Part shown: piece after piece, positions 19,433 to 29,169 of the stretch
How positions within the stretch are numbered: the first letter of the stretch is position 1
Layout: each line of letters starts with the position of its first letter
Origin: Sphingobacteriia bacterium
GTDB taxonomy: Bacteria > Bacteroidota > Bacteroidia > Chitinophagales > Chitinophagaceae
Reading direction: 5' to 3'
DNA length: 64,000 nucleotides
Assembly: GCA_004294135.1 (NCBI GenBank)
Contig: RDZY01000008.1
Span: forward strand, 5,001 to 69,000
Notes under the pieces: generated by a model
The model's input: only the letters and a program-made list of their open reading frames with translations
Database searches by the model: none
Told to the model about the DNA's origin: nothing
Translations under genes and position numbers: made by a program

Positions 19433-20920
19433 TTAAAAACAACGCTCGTTCCATCTAAGTTCATTGCGGATACTCTGAACGGTAGCAGTTGCATTGATAT
19501 TAATGAATTCAATACCTGCAATATCGGCAAAATCGCGCAAGTTTTCCGCGGTTAAATTTTGACTGTAGCAGGTATGATGTGCCCCACCTGCATAAATCCA
19601 AGCAGCACAAGCTTGTTTCATATCAGGCATTGGTTTCCAAAGCACCCTAGCAACAGGTAGTTTGGGCAGTTCTTCACGAATAGATACTGCTACAACTTCA
19701 TTTATCAATAATCTAAAACGATTACCCATATCAATCAAGCTGGCATTCAGCGCAGCTCCTTCTGCCACATTAAATACCAATCTTACGGGATCTGCTTTAC
19801 CACCAATACCCAATGCGTGCACTTCGCAACTGGGTTTAGCATTCGCAATAGAAGGGCAAATCTCAAGCATATGCGATCCTAATACCAGTTCGTTATCGGG
19901 ATCAAAATGGTAGGTATAATCTTCCATAAAAGAATTACCCCCGGGCAACCCAGTACCCATCACTTTCATAGCTCGCACCAAGGCAGCAGTCTTCCAATCA
20001 CCTTCGCCTGCAAAGCCATACCCTTTGGCCATAAGTCTTTGAACGGCAATCCCAGGCAATTGAATCATGCCATGCAGGTCTTCAAACGTATCAGTAAATC
20101 CTTGAAAATCCCCTTCTTTAAGAAATTTTTCCAGTCCAATTTCAATTCTTGCAGCTTCCTTTAATGAGGCTCTTTTCTCACCATTGGTTTGCAGTTCAGG
20201 AGCAAGATTGTATTCAGCTTCATAGTTACCGATTAAGGCATTTATTTCGGCTTCGCTTACTGCATTAATTACAGCCACAAGATCCCCAATACCGTAGGTA
20301 TTTACCGAAAAACCGAATTTAATTTGAGCTTCTACTTTATCGCCTTCGGTAACTGCTACATTGCGCATATTATCGCCAAAGCGAACAAATTTTGCGGTCT
20401 GCATATCTTGCCAAGCTGCTGCTGCACGCACCCAAGTATTCAGTTCTTGTTGAACCGTATTATTTTGCCAATGACCTACAACTACCTTTCTATTGATGCG
20501 CATACGGCTCATGATAAACCCAAATTCTCTGTCGCCATGTGCAGATTGATTTAGGTTCATAAAATCCATATCAATAGTAGACCAAGGAATATCACGATTG
20601 AATTGTGTATGCAAATGCACCAATGGTTTTTGTAAAATTTTTAGTCCGTTGATCCACATTTTAGCTGGAGAGAACGTATGCATCCATGCAACAATACCAA
20701 TACATTGATCTTGGTTATTGGCTTCTTTGCAAAGCGTTAAAATTTCATCGGGCGTTTTAACAGTTGGTTTCCAAGTTATTTTACAAGGTATATTACCGCT
20801 TTCATTCAACCCATTCACTATTTGTTGTGCGTGTTCGGCTACTTTTTGTAAGGTAGCTTCACCGTATAAATGTTGACTACCTGTTACAAACCAAATTTCT
20901 ACTTCTTTAAAATGAATCAT
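19433..20920 (-). CDS. araA: L-arabinose isomerase
   Basis: 495 residues, full length. Recognised from the N-terminus ([17 protein letters not shown]), [22 protein letters not shown] and [17 protein letters not shown]. It interconverts L-arabinose and L-ribulose with a Mn ion bound by conserved Glu/His residues. Lies between araD and galK on the minus strand; araD is 32 bp upstream. Operon B-D-A-galK. Confidence 0.97.
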   Translation of the reverse strand: MIHFKEVEIWFVTGSQHLYGEATLQKVAEHAQQIVNGLNESGNIPCKITWKPTVKTPDEILTLCKEANNQDQCIGIVAWMHTFSPAKMWINGLKILQKPLVHLHTQFNRDIPWSTIDMDFMNLNQSAHGDREFGFIMSRMRINRKVVVGHWQNNTVQQELNTWVRAAAAWQDMQTAKFVRFGDNMRNVAVTEGDKVEAQIKFGFSVNTYGIGDLVAVINAVSEAEINALIGNYEAEYNLAPELQTNGEKRASLKEAARIEIGLEKFLKEGDFQGFTDTFEDLHGMIQLPGIAVQRLMAKGYGFAGEGDWKTAALVRAMKVMGTGLPGGNSFMEDYTYHFDPDNELVLGSHMLEICPSIANAKPSCEVHALGIGGKADPVRLVFNVAEGAALNASLIDMGNRFRLLINEVVAVSIREELPKLPVARVLWKPMPDMKQACAAWIYAGGAHHTCYSQNLTAENLRDFADIAGIEFININATATVQSIRNELRWNERCF

Positions 20921-20952
20921 TGTACTTTATTATTTAAAATGAGTGCGTTTAT

Positions 20953-21651
20953 TTATTGACCATAATAACTATCTGGCCCGTGTTTTCTTTCAAAATGTTT
21001 GGCAATTAATGCCGGTTTTAATCGTGGTGCTTGAGCATTAATTTGTTCAGTAACTAAGGCCATTTTAGCAATATATTCCAGTACGGCACTGTTATGAACG
21101 GCTTTGGCTGCATTTTTACCCCAAGTAAAAGGTGCGTGATTTCCCACTAAAATCATTTCAACTTCTTCGTAACTCAAGGCATTATTTTTAAGGCAATCCA
21201 TTATTTGAAAACCAGTTTGGTATTCATAGTTTCCTTTAATCATTTCATCGCTCATGGGAGCAGCGCAGGGAATATCGGCAGTAGTATAATCTGCATGGGT
21301 GGTGCCAAAAACAGGGATGCTTCTTTGTGCCTGCGCCCAAGCCGTAGCATAAGTGGAATGGGTATGCACGATGCCGCCAATTTTAGGCCAATATTTGTAC
21401 AGTACCGCATGGGTAAGTGTATCGGAAGAAAAACGAAGGTCACCCGCAACTTTTTGTCCCTCAAAATCTACTACCACCATTTTATCGGGCGTGAGATCGG
21501 CATAGGGAATCCCACTAGGTTTGATGGCGAAAACGCCGAGACTGTTATCGGCAGCGCTCACATTTCCAAAAGTAAAAACTACCAATCCCAGTGCGGGCAA
21601 TTGCATATTGGCTTCGTAAGCTTCAATTTGTAAGTGACTGTATTTGTTCAT
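20953..21651 (-). CDS. araD: L-ribulose-5-phosphate 4-epimerase
   Basis: 232 residues, class II aldolase fold. Zinc motif HTHSTYATAWAQAQ with HADY downstream and the C-terminal ERKHGPDSYYGQ typical of AraD. It converts L-ribulose-5-P to D-xylulose-5-P, feeding the pentose phosphate pathway. It starts 8 bp after araB ends, so translational coupling is likely. Confidence 0.96.
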   Translation of the reverse strand: MNKYSHLQIEAYEANMQLPALGLVVFTFGNVSAADNSLGVFAIKPSGIPYADLTPDKMVVVDFEGQKVAGDLRFSSDTLTHAVLYKYWPKIGGIVHTHSTYATAWAQAQRSIPVFGTTHADYTTADIPCAAPMSDEMIKGNYEYQTGFQIMDCLKNNALSYEEVEMILVGNHAPFTWGKNAAKAVHNSAVLEYIAKMALVTEQINAQAPRLKPALIAKHFERKHGPDSYYGQ

Positions 21652-21659
21652 AAAAAAAA

Positions 21660-23333
21660 TTAATCATTTAAAATAAAAGACTCCGTAAAATTTCCCAGTG
21701 CCTTGTATTTGGCAAAGCGTTTTTCATAAATGGAATATTTGGCACTATTGGGTGAAAAAGTAATTTCAAAACCTTGTCCCATAGCTTTCATAGCGTGTTG
21801 AACAGTGGGATAAATACCAGCAACTGTAGCCGCAAACATAGCAGCACCAGCCGCGCAGGTCTGATCGCTTTTATGAATTCGAATGGGCATATTCAAAATA
21901 TCGGCCATCATTTGCATGATAAAAGGCGATTTTTTAGCCACCCCACCTAGTCCAATTAATCCTTTTACAGGAATGCCTTCGTCTACAAATCTATTCACAA
22001 TTGCTTTGGCTCCAAAGCAAGTAGCTTCTACCAAAGCACGGTACATATCTACTGCTGTGGTACCCAAATCGAGACCTGAAAAAACACCTTTAAGGGCTTG
22101 GTTGGCATCGGGAGTTCTTCTTCCATTCATCCAATCAATACAAAGTGCTGCATCAATGGTGCAATCAATTTTTGCAGCCGCATTATCCAATGTGGGCAAG
22201 ATGGATTGAAGCAAAAAATCTCGATAGTCTGCAGCTTGTTGCTCGTTTATAAAGGGGGGACAAACCGTGTTTTGCAAAGGAAAAGAAAGTACATTTTTAA
22301 ACCAACCATAAGCATCCCCAAAAGCACTCTGACCAGCTTCTAAGCCAATCATACCGGGTATTACAGAGCCATTAACTTGACCGCATATTCCTTTAATACA
22401 ACGATTGTTGATATCGGCACCAGGAGCCACTAAAATATCACAGGTAGAAGTACCCATTACTTTGCTAAGGTGATAGGGCTCAATTTGCCCCCCAACGGCA
22501 CCCATATGTGCGTCAAAAGCCCCAACACCCACCACTACATTAGTAGAGAGGCCAAGGCGGGTAGCCCATTCGGCGGATAAAAAACCAGCGGCTTGATCGG
22601 ATGTATAAGTAGTTTGAAATAAGCGATTTCTAAACCCATCGAGTAAGGGATCTAGTTTACTAAAAAAGTGATTGGGAGGTAGTCCACCAAAGCTTTCATT
22701 CCATAGGGCTTTATGGCCGGCAGCGCAAACCCCTACTTTCATTTGGTTGATATGGGTAGCACCGGTGAGTAAAAAAGGAATCCAATCGCAATGTTCCACC
22801 CAACCATAACAGGCCGCACGCACTTTTTCATCTGTGCGTAAGGTTTTTAACAGTTTAGCCCAGAACCATTCACTGCTGTAAATACCTCCTACAAACTGAA
22901 GATAGTTGGTCGGAAATAAGGTGGCGTGCTTATTTATTTCTGCAGCTTCTTTAATGGCGGTATGGTCTTTCCAAAGCAGAAACATAGCATGGGGATTGTG
23001 TTCAAAAGCGGGGAGCAAAGCGAGTGGAGTACCCGTTTCATCTACAGCAATAGGGGTAGAACCAGTGGTATCTACAGCAATTGCTTTGATTTTTGCTGCA
23101 ATAGAATTACCTGCCTTTTCAATACAGGCTTTGATGGTAAATTCTAAGCCCTCAATATAATCGAGCGGATGTTGCCGATATTGTTGAATGGAAGGATTGC
23201 AGTAGAGCCCATCTTTCCAGCGGGGATAGTAAAAAGTAGCGGAGCTGATTTCTGTCCCGTTGGCAGCGTTTACAATGATGGCGCGAACGCTATCCGTACC
23301 ATAATCAATACCGATTACATAATTATCATTCAT
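21660..23333 (-). CDS. araB: Ribulokinase (FGGY kinase)
   Basis: 557 residues from ATG 23333 (MNDNYVIGIDYGTDSVRA); the frame extends 29 codons upstream, but that part has no RBS and covers the putative operator. FGGY features: N-terminal IGIDYGTDSVRAI, the C-terminal ATP-binding block LIGLGGVAKKSPFIMQMMADIL and CAAGAAMFAATVAG. It phosphorylates L-ribulose. First structural gene of the ara operon, 99 bp after the NUDIX regulator. Confidence 0.96.
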   Translation of the reverse strand: MNDNYVIGIDYGTDSVRAIIVNAANGTEISSATFYYPRWKDGLYCNPSIQQYRQHPLDYIEGLEFTIKACIEKAGNSIAAKIKAIAVDTTGSTPIAVDETGTPLALLPAFEHNPHAMFLLWKDHTAIKEAAEINKHATLFPTNYLQFVGGIYSSEWFWAKLLKTLRTDEKVRAACYGWVEHCDWIPFLLTGATHINQMKVGVCAAGHKALWNESFGGLPPNHFFSKLDPLLDGFRNRLFQTTYTSDQAAGFLSAEWATRLGLSTNVVVGVGAFDAHMGAVGGQIEPYHLSKVMGTSTCDILVAPGADINNRCIKGICGQVNGSVIPGMIGLEAGQSAFGDAYGWFKNVLSFPLQNTVCPPFINEQQAADYRDFLLQSILPTLDNAAAKIDCTIDAALCIDWMNGRRTPDANQALKGVFSGLDLGTTAVDMYRALVEATCFGAKAIVNRFVDEGIPVKGLIGLGGVAKKSPFIMQMMADILNMPIRIHKSDQTCAAGAAMFAATVAGIYPTVQHAMKAMGQGFEITFSPNSAKYSIYEKRFAKYKALGNFTESFILND

Positions 23334-23351
23334 ATAGCAAGCAATATTAAG

Positions 23352-23364
23352 TGTTAAAATAACA
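23352..23364. promoter_or_regulatory. Candidate operator palindrome before araB
   Basis: TGTTA-AAA-TAACA is a perfect inverted repeat 18 bp upstream of the araB start; with one mismatch the arms extend to 8 bp (AAGTGTTA / TAACATTT). Its place between the regulator gene and araB makes it a candidate binding site for the NUDIX-type regulator. Inference only; no second copy was noticed in the window. Confidence 0.45.
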
Positions 23365-23432
23365 TTTAATAATTCAAGAAAAAAAATATTTTTTATGGAT
23401 AGCGGCAATTCAATCAGCAAGGAGAAAATTAT

Positions 23433-24158
23433 TTAGAACAGTTTATGGGCATTGGGAACAATATACAGAAAGGCTTGGAGGTTAGACCGATAATTCACCC
23501 GATTAAGTTTGTAATAGAAAGCCCCTTTTTTAGAACCGTCTTTGTCTTTTTCATTTAGCTTCACCAGCAAGCCAGTAGTTTGTACTTTACGGGTAAAGTT
23601 TCGCTTATCTATGCTAGCATCATAAAATGCTTCATATAAAATGAGCAATTGTGGAAGCGTAAATTTAGCAGGCAGTAGTTCAAATAGAATAGGGTGAAGT
23701 GCCGCTTTGTATTGTAATTTCTTTCTCCCCATCTCAATCATTGAGGCATGATCGAAAAGTAATTTTGGAATTTCGTTGAGGGCAAACCATTCAGCGTGGT
23801 ATTCGTGACTGATTTGTTCTTTGTATTTGTGAATATCAATGAGTGCAAAATAAGCCACTGAAATAGTTCGTTCGATGGTATCGCGCTTGGGATCACCAAA
23901 ACAGTGCATTTGTTCAAGGTAAACGCCAGATAAACCAGTAAGTTTTTTTAAAATTCTTTCGGCAGCCTCGTCTGCACTTTCAGCAGAGCCGATGAAGCCA
24001 CCCATCAAGCTCCAATTGCCTTTCAATGGCTGAAGCACTCGCTTGATAAGCAGTATTTTTAACTGAGTTCCATCGAAACCAAATATAATACAGTCCACTG
24101 CAACCAATAATCGGGTTTGTCTAGCGTATTTATTGAGTTTAGTCATTTTACCATGCAT
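23433..24158 (-). CDS. NUDIX-domain transcriptional regulator of arabinose use (AraR-like)
   Basis: 241 residues: an N-terminal NUDIX fold (about 15-150) and a C-terminal winged-helix-like region (about 160-225, KFTLPQLLILYEAFYDASIDKRNFTRKV), the architecture of NrtR/AraR regulators. The NUDIX box starts G54xxxxxE60 and R68 is kept, but the following catalytic positions read I69, K72 and L73 instead of Glu. Hydrolysis is therefore unlikely; the fold probably senses a sugar or nucleotide-like ligand. A NUDIX-type AraR controls arabinose genes in Bacteroides thetaiotaomicron, and the position upstream of araB agrees. Start could also be the Met at 24146. Gap to the upstream helicase gene is 11 bp. 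Confidence 0.88.
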   Translation of the reverse strand: MHGKMTKLNKYARQTRLLVAVDCIIFGFDGTQLKILLIKRVLQPLKGNWSLMGGFIGSAESADEAAERILKKLTGLSGVYLEQMHCFGDPKRDTIERTISVAYFALIDIHKYKEQISHEYHAEWFALNEIPKLLFDHASMIEMGRKKLQYKAALHPILFELLPAKFTLPQLLILYEAFYDASIDKRNFTRKVQTTGLLVKLNEKDKDGSKKGAFYYKLNRVNYRSNLQAFLYIVPNAHKLF

Positions 24159-24169
24159 TTGTATAGTAT

Positions 24170-27100
24170 TTATGTCAATAAAAACAAATTTTTAAGCTCT
24201 TTATTACTCAAATTACCAATCCAATTTTCACCCGTAGAAACGGTCATATTGGCCAATGCTTTTTTAGTTTGTATCATTTCATTTATTTTTTCTTCGAAGG
24301 TATTCTTAGTAATAAAACGATGCACCATTACATTCGTTTTTTGGCCAATTCTATAGGCTCTGTCTGTTGCTTGAGCTTCTACAGCAGGATTCCACCATAA
24401 ATCATAATGTATTACGTGGTTGGCGGCGGTTAAGTTGAGTCCAGTTCCGGCAGCTTTTAAAGAAAGGATAAATATTTTGTCTGCCCTGTTATGCTGAAAG
24501 GAAGCTACCATTTCACTTCGTTTTTTTAAGCTACAGCCACCATGGTAAAACAGGGGTTCCTTATTATATCGTTCGCTAATAAAGTGCTTTAATAAATTTC
24601 CCATTTCCGTAAACTGGGTAAAAATCAACACTTTTTCGCCACTTTCTACAATGCTGTCTAATTTACTAAATAAGAGTTCTATTTTGCCGCTTAAATTAGC
24701 ATCGAGAATATTGTTTTTTAAAAATTGGGTGGGGTGATTACAAATTTGTTTTAAGGCAAGTATCATTTGTAACACCAACCCCTGTCGAACAAACATCGCT
24801 TTATTGTCTTTTGTTACAATCCCTTCAATATCGTGCATCGCTTTTTGCAAAGTTATTTTATACAAACTGGCTTGTGATATTGCTAATTTTGAATAGCAGT
24901 TCATTTCAATTTTATCGGGTAAATCTGATATAATGGTTTTGTCGGATTTCAAACGACGCATCATAAAAGGAGCGGTTACTTTTTTAAGTTTTTCAGCCGT
25001 TTCTACATCATTAAATATTTCAATTGGAGCACCATAAGTATCATTAAATTCTTTTATATTACCTAAGAATCCACGATTGCTGTAGTCCATTATACTCCAT
25101 AGTTCACTTAATCGATTTTCTACGGGAGTGCCACACATAGCAATAAAATTATTAGCACCTATTGTTTTTATGGCTTTGGTTTGTTCTGTATTGCTATTTT
25201 TAATATTTTGGGCTTCGTCAATTACCATACAATGCCATTTCATTTTTTTTAGTTCTTTGGCATCGCTGCGCACAATTCCGTAGCTTGAAATAAGGATATC
25301 AAAATCGTCTGATTTTTGTAATTGCCTTCCCGATCCATGATAGATTTTAGTTTTAAAACTGGGTGCAAATTTTTCTATTTCGGCTTGCCAGTTAGCGAGT
25401 AAGCCAGTAGGTGCAACAACCAATGCTTTATCTTTTTTAAGTAATCCGTCTTCTTTATATTTAAGTAAAGTGGTAATAACTTGTACTGTTTTCCCAAGTC
25501 CCATATCATCGGCAATTACACTACCAAAGCCAATTTTCGCATTGCGATACATCCACGAATAGCCCCGGTGTTGATAAGGGCGAAGATTGGCTTTAATTCC
25601 TTTTGGCAATGCTACTTCCGAAAAATTAGTAAGTTCATTAATCATTTTTTGCACTTCATTGGTAAGCGCAATTTTTGCACCTTGGTACTCACCGCTTAAA
25701 GCTGCTCTAAGTATTTGAAAGGGCGAAAGCTTTTTAGTTTGTGAAAAATGCTTATAAAGTATCTCCAATTCGTTTTGATTAACATAAATATAATTCGCTT
25801 TATATTTAATAAGTCCATCCGATTTTTTGAGTAATTTTTTAAACTCATTTTCATCAATAAGTGTATCGCCAATTGCAACTTGCCAATCAAAATCAAGCAA
25901 CTCATTCAACCGTAAAAATGATTTATTTTGGGATTTTTTCTTTATACGCAAACTCGATTTTGGTTTTAAAATTTCTTGCAGTGCCTTGGGTAATAAGATA
26001 GAAATATCTAGCAATTGTATGGCAGGAATCATTTCCATCAAAAAAGGCGAAAAGGTTGCTGTGTTCATTACAATAGGAGTATTCCCAAATGTATTGATGT
26101 AAGTATCTAAGCCCGAAATGAAACTGCTTAATTGCGTAAGGCTTTGTAAAATTTCGTATCTGTTTTTATCAAATTCGCTTTGATTTAAAACATCTTTTAA
26201 CGAATAAGGTATTGCCAAAGCATTGGCTTTACTATCGTTAATATAAATCTCAATTTTAAAATTTTCGTTGGGTAACTCTGTCACCTCAATTTGAGGCTTA
26301 AAATTCCCTTGAGAAAGGTAATATTTTTGTAACCAAGCCATAACACCTCCGCTTAAAGCCTCTTCGCCAGGGCTCTTAAAAGGATAGTGCTCTTTGTTAA
26401 AGAATAAATTTAAAAATAAATCTGGCTTTGGGGAAGCCTCTAAAATAGACATGATTTCAGTTAAAAATAGCGATAATAAGTTAAAAGCTTGGTTGTGGTT
26501 GATGGGTTTTTGTTTGTCTTTCTCCTCCCATAAAAAAGTAGCAGGGGGCAATACTTCTTCTAACTTTTCTACCAAAAGCCGGACTTCCTTACTTAACATT
26601 GCAGGCAACCAACGTATGGCAAAGTCTTTATTTTGTAGTTGAATAATTTGGGGCACTATGGCACCATTTGCCAATAAATGAATAGCGAAATTTAGTATGG
26701 TGTGCAATGAGGCAGTACTCGGTTGGTAATCATTGGTTTTTGATGAACTGATTTGTGCCATTTCATTCAAAAATTGGAGAAATGAAAACTGGGTTTTATT
26801 TACAAAAACCTTTGATTGGTAGGTTTCATCAATGACAATAGTATTGTTGGAATGGTGGTTAATGTTGTTCCCTTGTTGGGAAGCTTTAAGAAATAAATTT
26901 TCAAGTAAAATTTTCCCTTTTACTACTTTTTGTGCAGTTTTTACAGTTTGTGCTATTTTGGCAATGTATTTTTCTTTGAAGTCGCCATTTTCTTGATAAA
27001 ATGCAGGATAGCTAGAAAGCAATGCAGTTAAAGGCTCGTGTATGGGAGAAAGTTTGGAAAACGACAACTTTTGGTAGGCATTTTCTGGATTGTATTGATT

Positions 27101-27682
27101 TTTTTTCTTCTTAGGATCGAAATATAATTCAGAAATTTTAGGGATTTCGGTTGTATTTTTTCTTACAAAAATACCCCGCTTATTGAGCTCTTCAATGAGG
27201 TTTAGCAAGTGCAAATCGAATACCAAAAATGGGTTATTATCTATCTCTGCGCTTACCTTATATACTACTGCAGCTAAATGTTTACAGGGTACAGCCCAAT
27301 CGGGACAACTACATTGCATTTTAAAATCTGTCCACTGCTTTGGAAAAACTTTCAACCCTAAGTTTTCTGCAATAGTTAGCACTTCAGGATCTAATTCTCT
27401 ATTTAAAAGTTTAGAAATAATGGTTGGTCTTTTTGCTAAGGCAGCAATAAAATCGCTTAATTGCGGATCAAAAAAGGGTGGTATAGTAATGTCTACATTA
27501 TAGGGTTTGGGTTTACTGCCAGCTACTTTAGCTTCTATTCGATTGTCTTTTATGAGAATTTTTTTAACCGCACCAGTGTTTGCATACGTTTTACCACGAG
27601 GCAACCTATTTTCATTATCAATATTAGTAAGTGTGTTAAGCCACTGAATTCCCCACCAAGTTTTACCGAAATTTACAGGCAT
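24170..27682 (-). CDS. SNF2-family helicase with N-terminal SWIM zinc finger
   Basis: 1170 residues. SWIM motif CxCx6CxH at Cys124, Cys126, Cys133, His135. A helicase-associated SNF2_N region spans 200-690. The ATPase core has Walker A DDMGLGKT (Lys731), DEAQ at 822-825, the C-terminal helicase lobe with VLIFTQFTEMGNLL and motif VI region HYDLWWNPAVEAQATDRAYRIGQ split over the lobe end. This is the bacterial RapA/HepA-like SWI/SNF group, which remodels protein-nucleic-acid complexes; the specific role is unknown. A decayed SWIM gene lies directly upstream, which suggests a former helicase-SWIM pair as known for ywqA/ywqB. Confidence 0.95.
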   Translation of the reverse strand: MPVNFGKTWWGIQWLNTLTNIDNENRLPRGKTYANTGAVKKILIKDNRIEAKVAGSKPKPYNVDITIPPFFDPQLSDFIAALAKRPTIISKLLNRELDPEVLTIAENLGLKVFPKQWTDFKMQCSCPDWAVPCKHLAAVVYKVSAEIDNNPFLVFDLHLLNLIEELNKRGIFVRKNTTEIPKISELYFDPKKKKNQYNPENAYQKLSFSKLSPIHEPLTALLSSYPAFYQENGDFKEKYIAKIAQTVKTAQKVVKGKILLENLFLKASQQGNNINHHSNNTIVIDETYQSKVFVNKTQFSFLQFLNEMAQISSSKTNDYQPSTASLHTILNFAIHLLANGAIVPQIIQLQNKDFAIRWLPAMLSKEVRLLVEKLEEVLPPATFLWEEKDKQKPINHNQAFNLLSLFLTEIMSILEASPKPDLFLNLFFNKEHYPFKSPGEEALSGGVMAWLQKYYLSQGNFKPQIEVTELPNENFKIEIYINDSKANALAIPYSLKDVLNQSEFDKNRYEILQSLTQLSSFISGLDTYINTFGNTPIVMNTATFSPFLMEMIPAIQLLDISILLPKALQEILKPKSSLRIKKKSQNKSFLRLNELLDFDWQVAIGDTLIDENEFKKLLKKSDGLIKYKANYIYVNQNELEILYKHFSQTKKLSPFQILRAALSGEYQGAKIALTNEVQKMINELTNFSEVALPKGIKANLRPYQHRGYSWMYRNAKIGFGSVIADDMGLGKTVQVITTLLKYKEDGLLKKDKALVVAPTGLLANWQAEIEKFAPSFKTKIYHGSGRQLQKSDDFDILISSYGIVRSDAKELKKMKWHCMVIDEAQNIKNSNTEQTKAIKTIGANNFIAMCGTPVENRLSELWSIMDYSNRGFLGNIKEFNDTYGAPIEIFNDVETAEKLKKVTAPFMMRRLKSDKTIISDLPDKIEMNCYSKLAISQASLYKITLQKAMHDIEGIVTKDNKAMFVRQGLVLQMILALKQICNHPTQFLKNNILDANLSGKIELLFSKLDSIVESGEKVLIFTQFTEMGNLLKHFISERYNKEPLFYHGGCSLKKRSEMVASFQHNRADKIFILSLKAAGTGLNLTAANHVIHYDLWWNPAVEAQATDRAYRIGQKTNVMVHRFITKNTFEEKINEMIQTKKALANMTVSTGENWIGNLSNKELKNLFLLT

Positions 27683-27898
27683 TTTTTCTTTAAAAATATG
27701 GTTTAAAGATTATTGTATGTTAAATTATATTTTAAACGTAGGGCAATTGCATCTAAATATCTTTAAAAACAGTTTTTACTAAGAATTCATCGTCTGATAA
27801 ACTAATAAGCCTTTTCTTTTAATGCTATTCTTTATGACTATAATAATAAAAAGCACTCCTCTTTTTAACAAATTGAATCCTGTTGTTCCGCAAAACTA
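27683..27898. other. AT-rich intergenic stretch upstream of the SNF2 gene
   Basis: No supported gene. The minus strand has TACGTTTA (27733-27740), one mismatch from TAnnTTTG, as a weak -7 candidate for the helicase gene. A 20-codon open stretch on the minus strand ends near 27757 but has no recognisable homology. Confidence 0.4.
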
Positions 27899-28220
27899 TT
27901 ACACTATTTTACTCAACTCTTCAAGCATTGCAGGGCGTCTTGGTTTTATTGAAAACTGCTCTTTAAGCTTCCTAGCAATGTCTAATACTTGTTCTTTTCC
28001 AAATGTAAAATCTTTCATTATCTGCTCCATCTGACCAACTAAATTTGCATACTCGCCTCTGCTATTAGCCCATTACCCGCTTCTTCCAGTGCTGGCAAAT
28101 ATATCTCTAACAATTCATTGGAATAATCTTTAATAAGGTATTGCTGGTATTGTTTTGTGGCATAAATACATTTCTTTTGTTGTACCAAAATAAATAACCT
28201 ATCCCAATATTTGCTTTTTA
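27899..28220 (-). pseudogene. 3' remnant of a SWIM-zinc-finger-type gene, frameshifted
   Basis: Reading the minus strand, one frame gives KYWDRLFILVQQKKCIYATKQ and continues to YLPALEEAGNG, then stops. Another frame resumes at once with NSRGEYANLVGQM and runs to KPRRPAMLEELSKIV and a stop at 27899-27901. One indel near 28068-28075 joins the two into a continuous peptide. An A-run near 28215 may hide a second frameshift joining a short upstream peptide (KGLINEVVNDKAPKNE). The joined sequence resembles the C-terminal end of SWIM zinc-finger proteins that neighbour SNF2 helicases. The N-terminal part, including the zinc finger, is gone. Family assignment is from memory of the pattern, so moderate. 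Confidence 0.62.
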
Positions 28221-28320
28221 TTCATTTTTAGGGGCTTTGTCATTTACTACTTCATTAATTAATCCTTTAAAACACATCTTATATGGGATTTACGAGACCC
28301 ATTTTTTGTGCGGTTACCTA
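28221..28320. other. Junction between the SWIM remnant and the Rpn gene
   Basis: About 100 bp containing the possible extra remnant peptide (minus strand, near 28220-28285) and a short inverted repeat ATGGG...CCCAT near 28282-28301. No complete gene. Confidence 0.4.
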
Positions 28321-29169
28321 TTACAGACTTTCAATCTCCGCCGCCGATAGTCCTGTAAGTTGAATAATATCCTTGGTAGATAAACCCATCCGCTTGGCTG
28401 ATTGAGCAGTTGCTAATTTACCTTCCGATATGCCTTCTAGTTTACCTTCATCAAAAGCAGTGTCTATTACATTTTTAAGGTCGCGGTAGACTTTCAAACT
28501 GCTTTCATAATTATCTAACTCTGTTTGATTGAATTTAGCCAACTCTGCTTTCTGAAATGCTTTTGTGAATACTTCATCTTTAAAAATAGTGGGGATCGTT
28601 TCAAAGTTTTCCAAGTGTTTTATAAAATACAACCACTGGTCTAACCTTGTTTCCAGCGCTGTTTCCTTTTTTTGGAAATTGGGCATCTCCAAATAGATAT
28701 AGGTGAGTTTTTCATAAAAAACCAATCCTTGTTGATTTTTCAATTGAATGGAGTGAACCACATCGGTTTGTGAAGTTTCATTGGCATAATCATCAAAAGT
28801 AAAATCTAGGATGCCCACACAAAAAACAGCTTTAAGGTTGTAGTTCCACTCACCCTTGTCGGCTTGTTCTCGAATGGGGAAAGTAGAATAGTAAACCGTT
28901 CTTTCTTTAAAATAGTTCTGCTTGGCTTTTTGTAATTCAACAATAATTTTCTCGCCGCTTTCTGTTTCACAATAGATATCGTAAATGGCTTTTCTATCGG
29001 CATCGGTCTGACCGAGCTGTTCTGTATTTTTAAAACTCAGGTTGGTTATTCGGTGTTGTTGGGGCAAAACGGCATTGAGGAAGTCCAGCAAAAGTGGCTT
29101 GCTGGCTTCTTCACCAAAGATTTTCTTAAATCCAAAGTCAGTAAACGGATTTACATATTTTGAGCGCAT
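28321..29169 (-). CDS. Rpn-family recombination-promoting nuclease / PD-(D/E)XK transposase-like
   Basis: 282 residues, the usual size for this family (TIGR01784). N-terminal signature KYVNPFTDFGFKKIFGEE; the PD-(D/E)XK core includes DIYCETESGEKIIVELQKAKQ (Asp ... Glu-x-Gln form) and YYSTFPIREQ. The C-terminus is the usual helical tail (SEGKLATAQSAKRMGLSTKDIIQLTGLSAAEI). RpnA-type proteins cut DNA and stimulate RecA-independent recombination in E. coli, and are often spread as mobile genes without terminal repeats. It looks intact, while the genes on both sides are decayed, so it may have inserted here. No inverted terminal repeats were recognised. Confidence 0.9.
   Translation of the reverse strand: MRSKYVNPFTDFGFKKIFGEEASKPLLLDFLNAVLPQQHRITNLSFKNTEQLGQTDADRKAIYDIYCETESGEKIIVELQKAKQNYFKERTVYYSTFPIREQADKGEWNYNLKAVFCVGILDFTFDDYANETSQTDVVHSIQLKNQQGLVFYEKLTYIYLEMPNFQKKETALETRLDQWLYFIKHLENFETIPTIFKDEVFTKAFQKAELAKFNQTELDNYESSLKVYRDLKNVIDTAFDEGKLEGISEGKLATAQSAKRMGLSTKDIIQLTGLSAAEIESL

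Noticed and set aside
28321..29169. Complete insertion sequence around the Rpn gene
   Set aside because: No terminal inverted repeats or target duplication were found; Rpn-family genes usually lack them.
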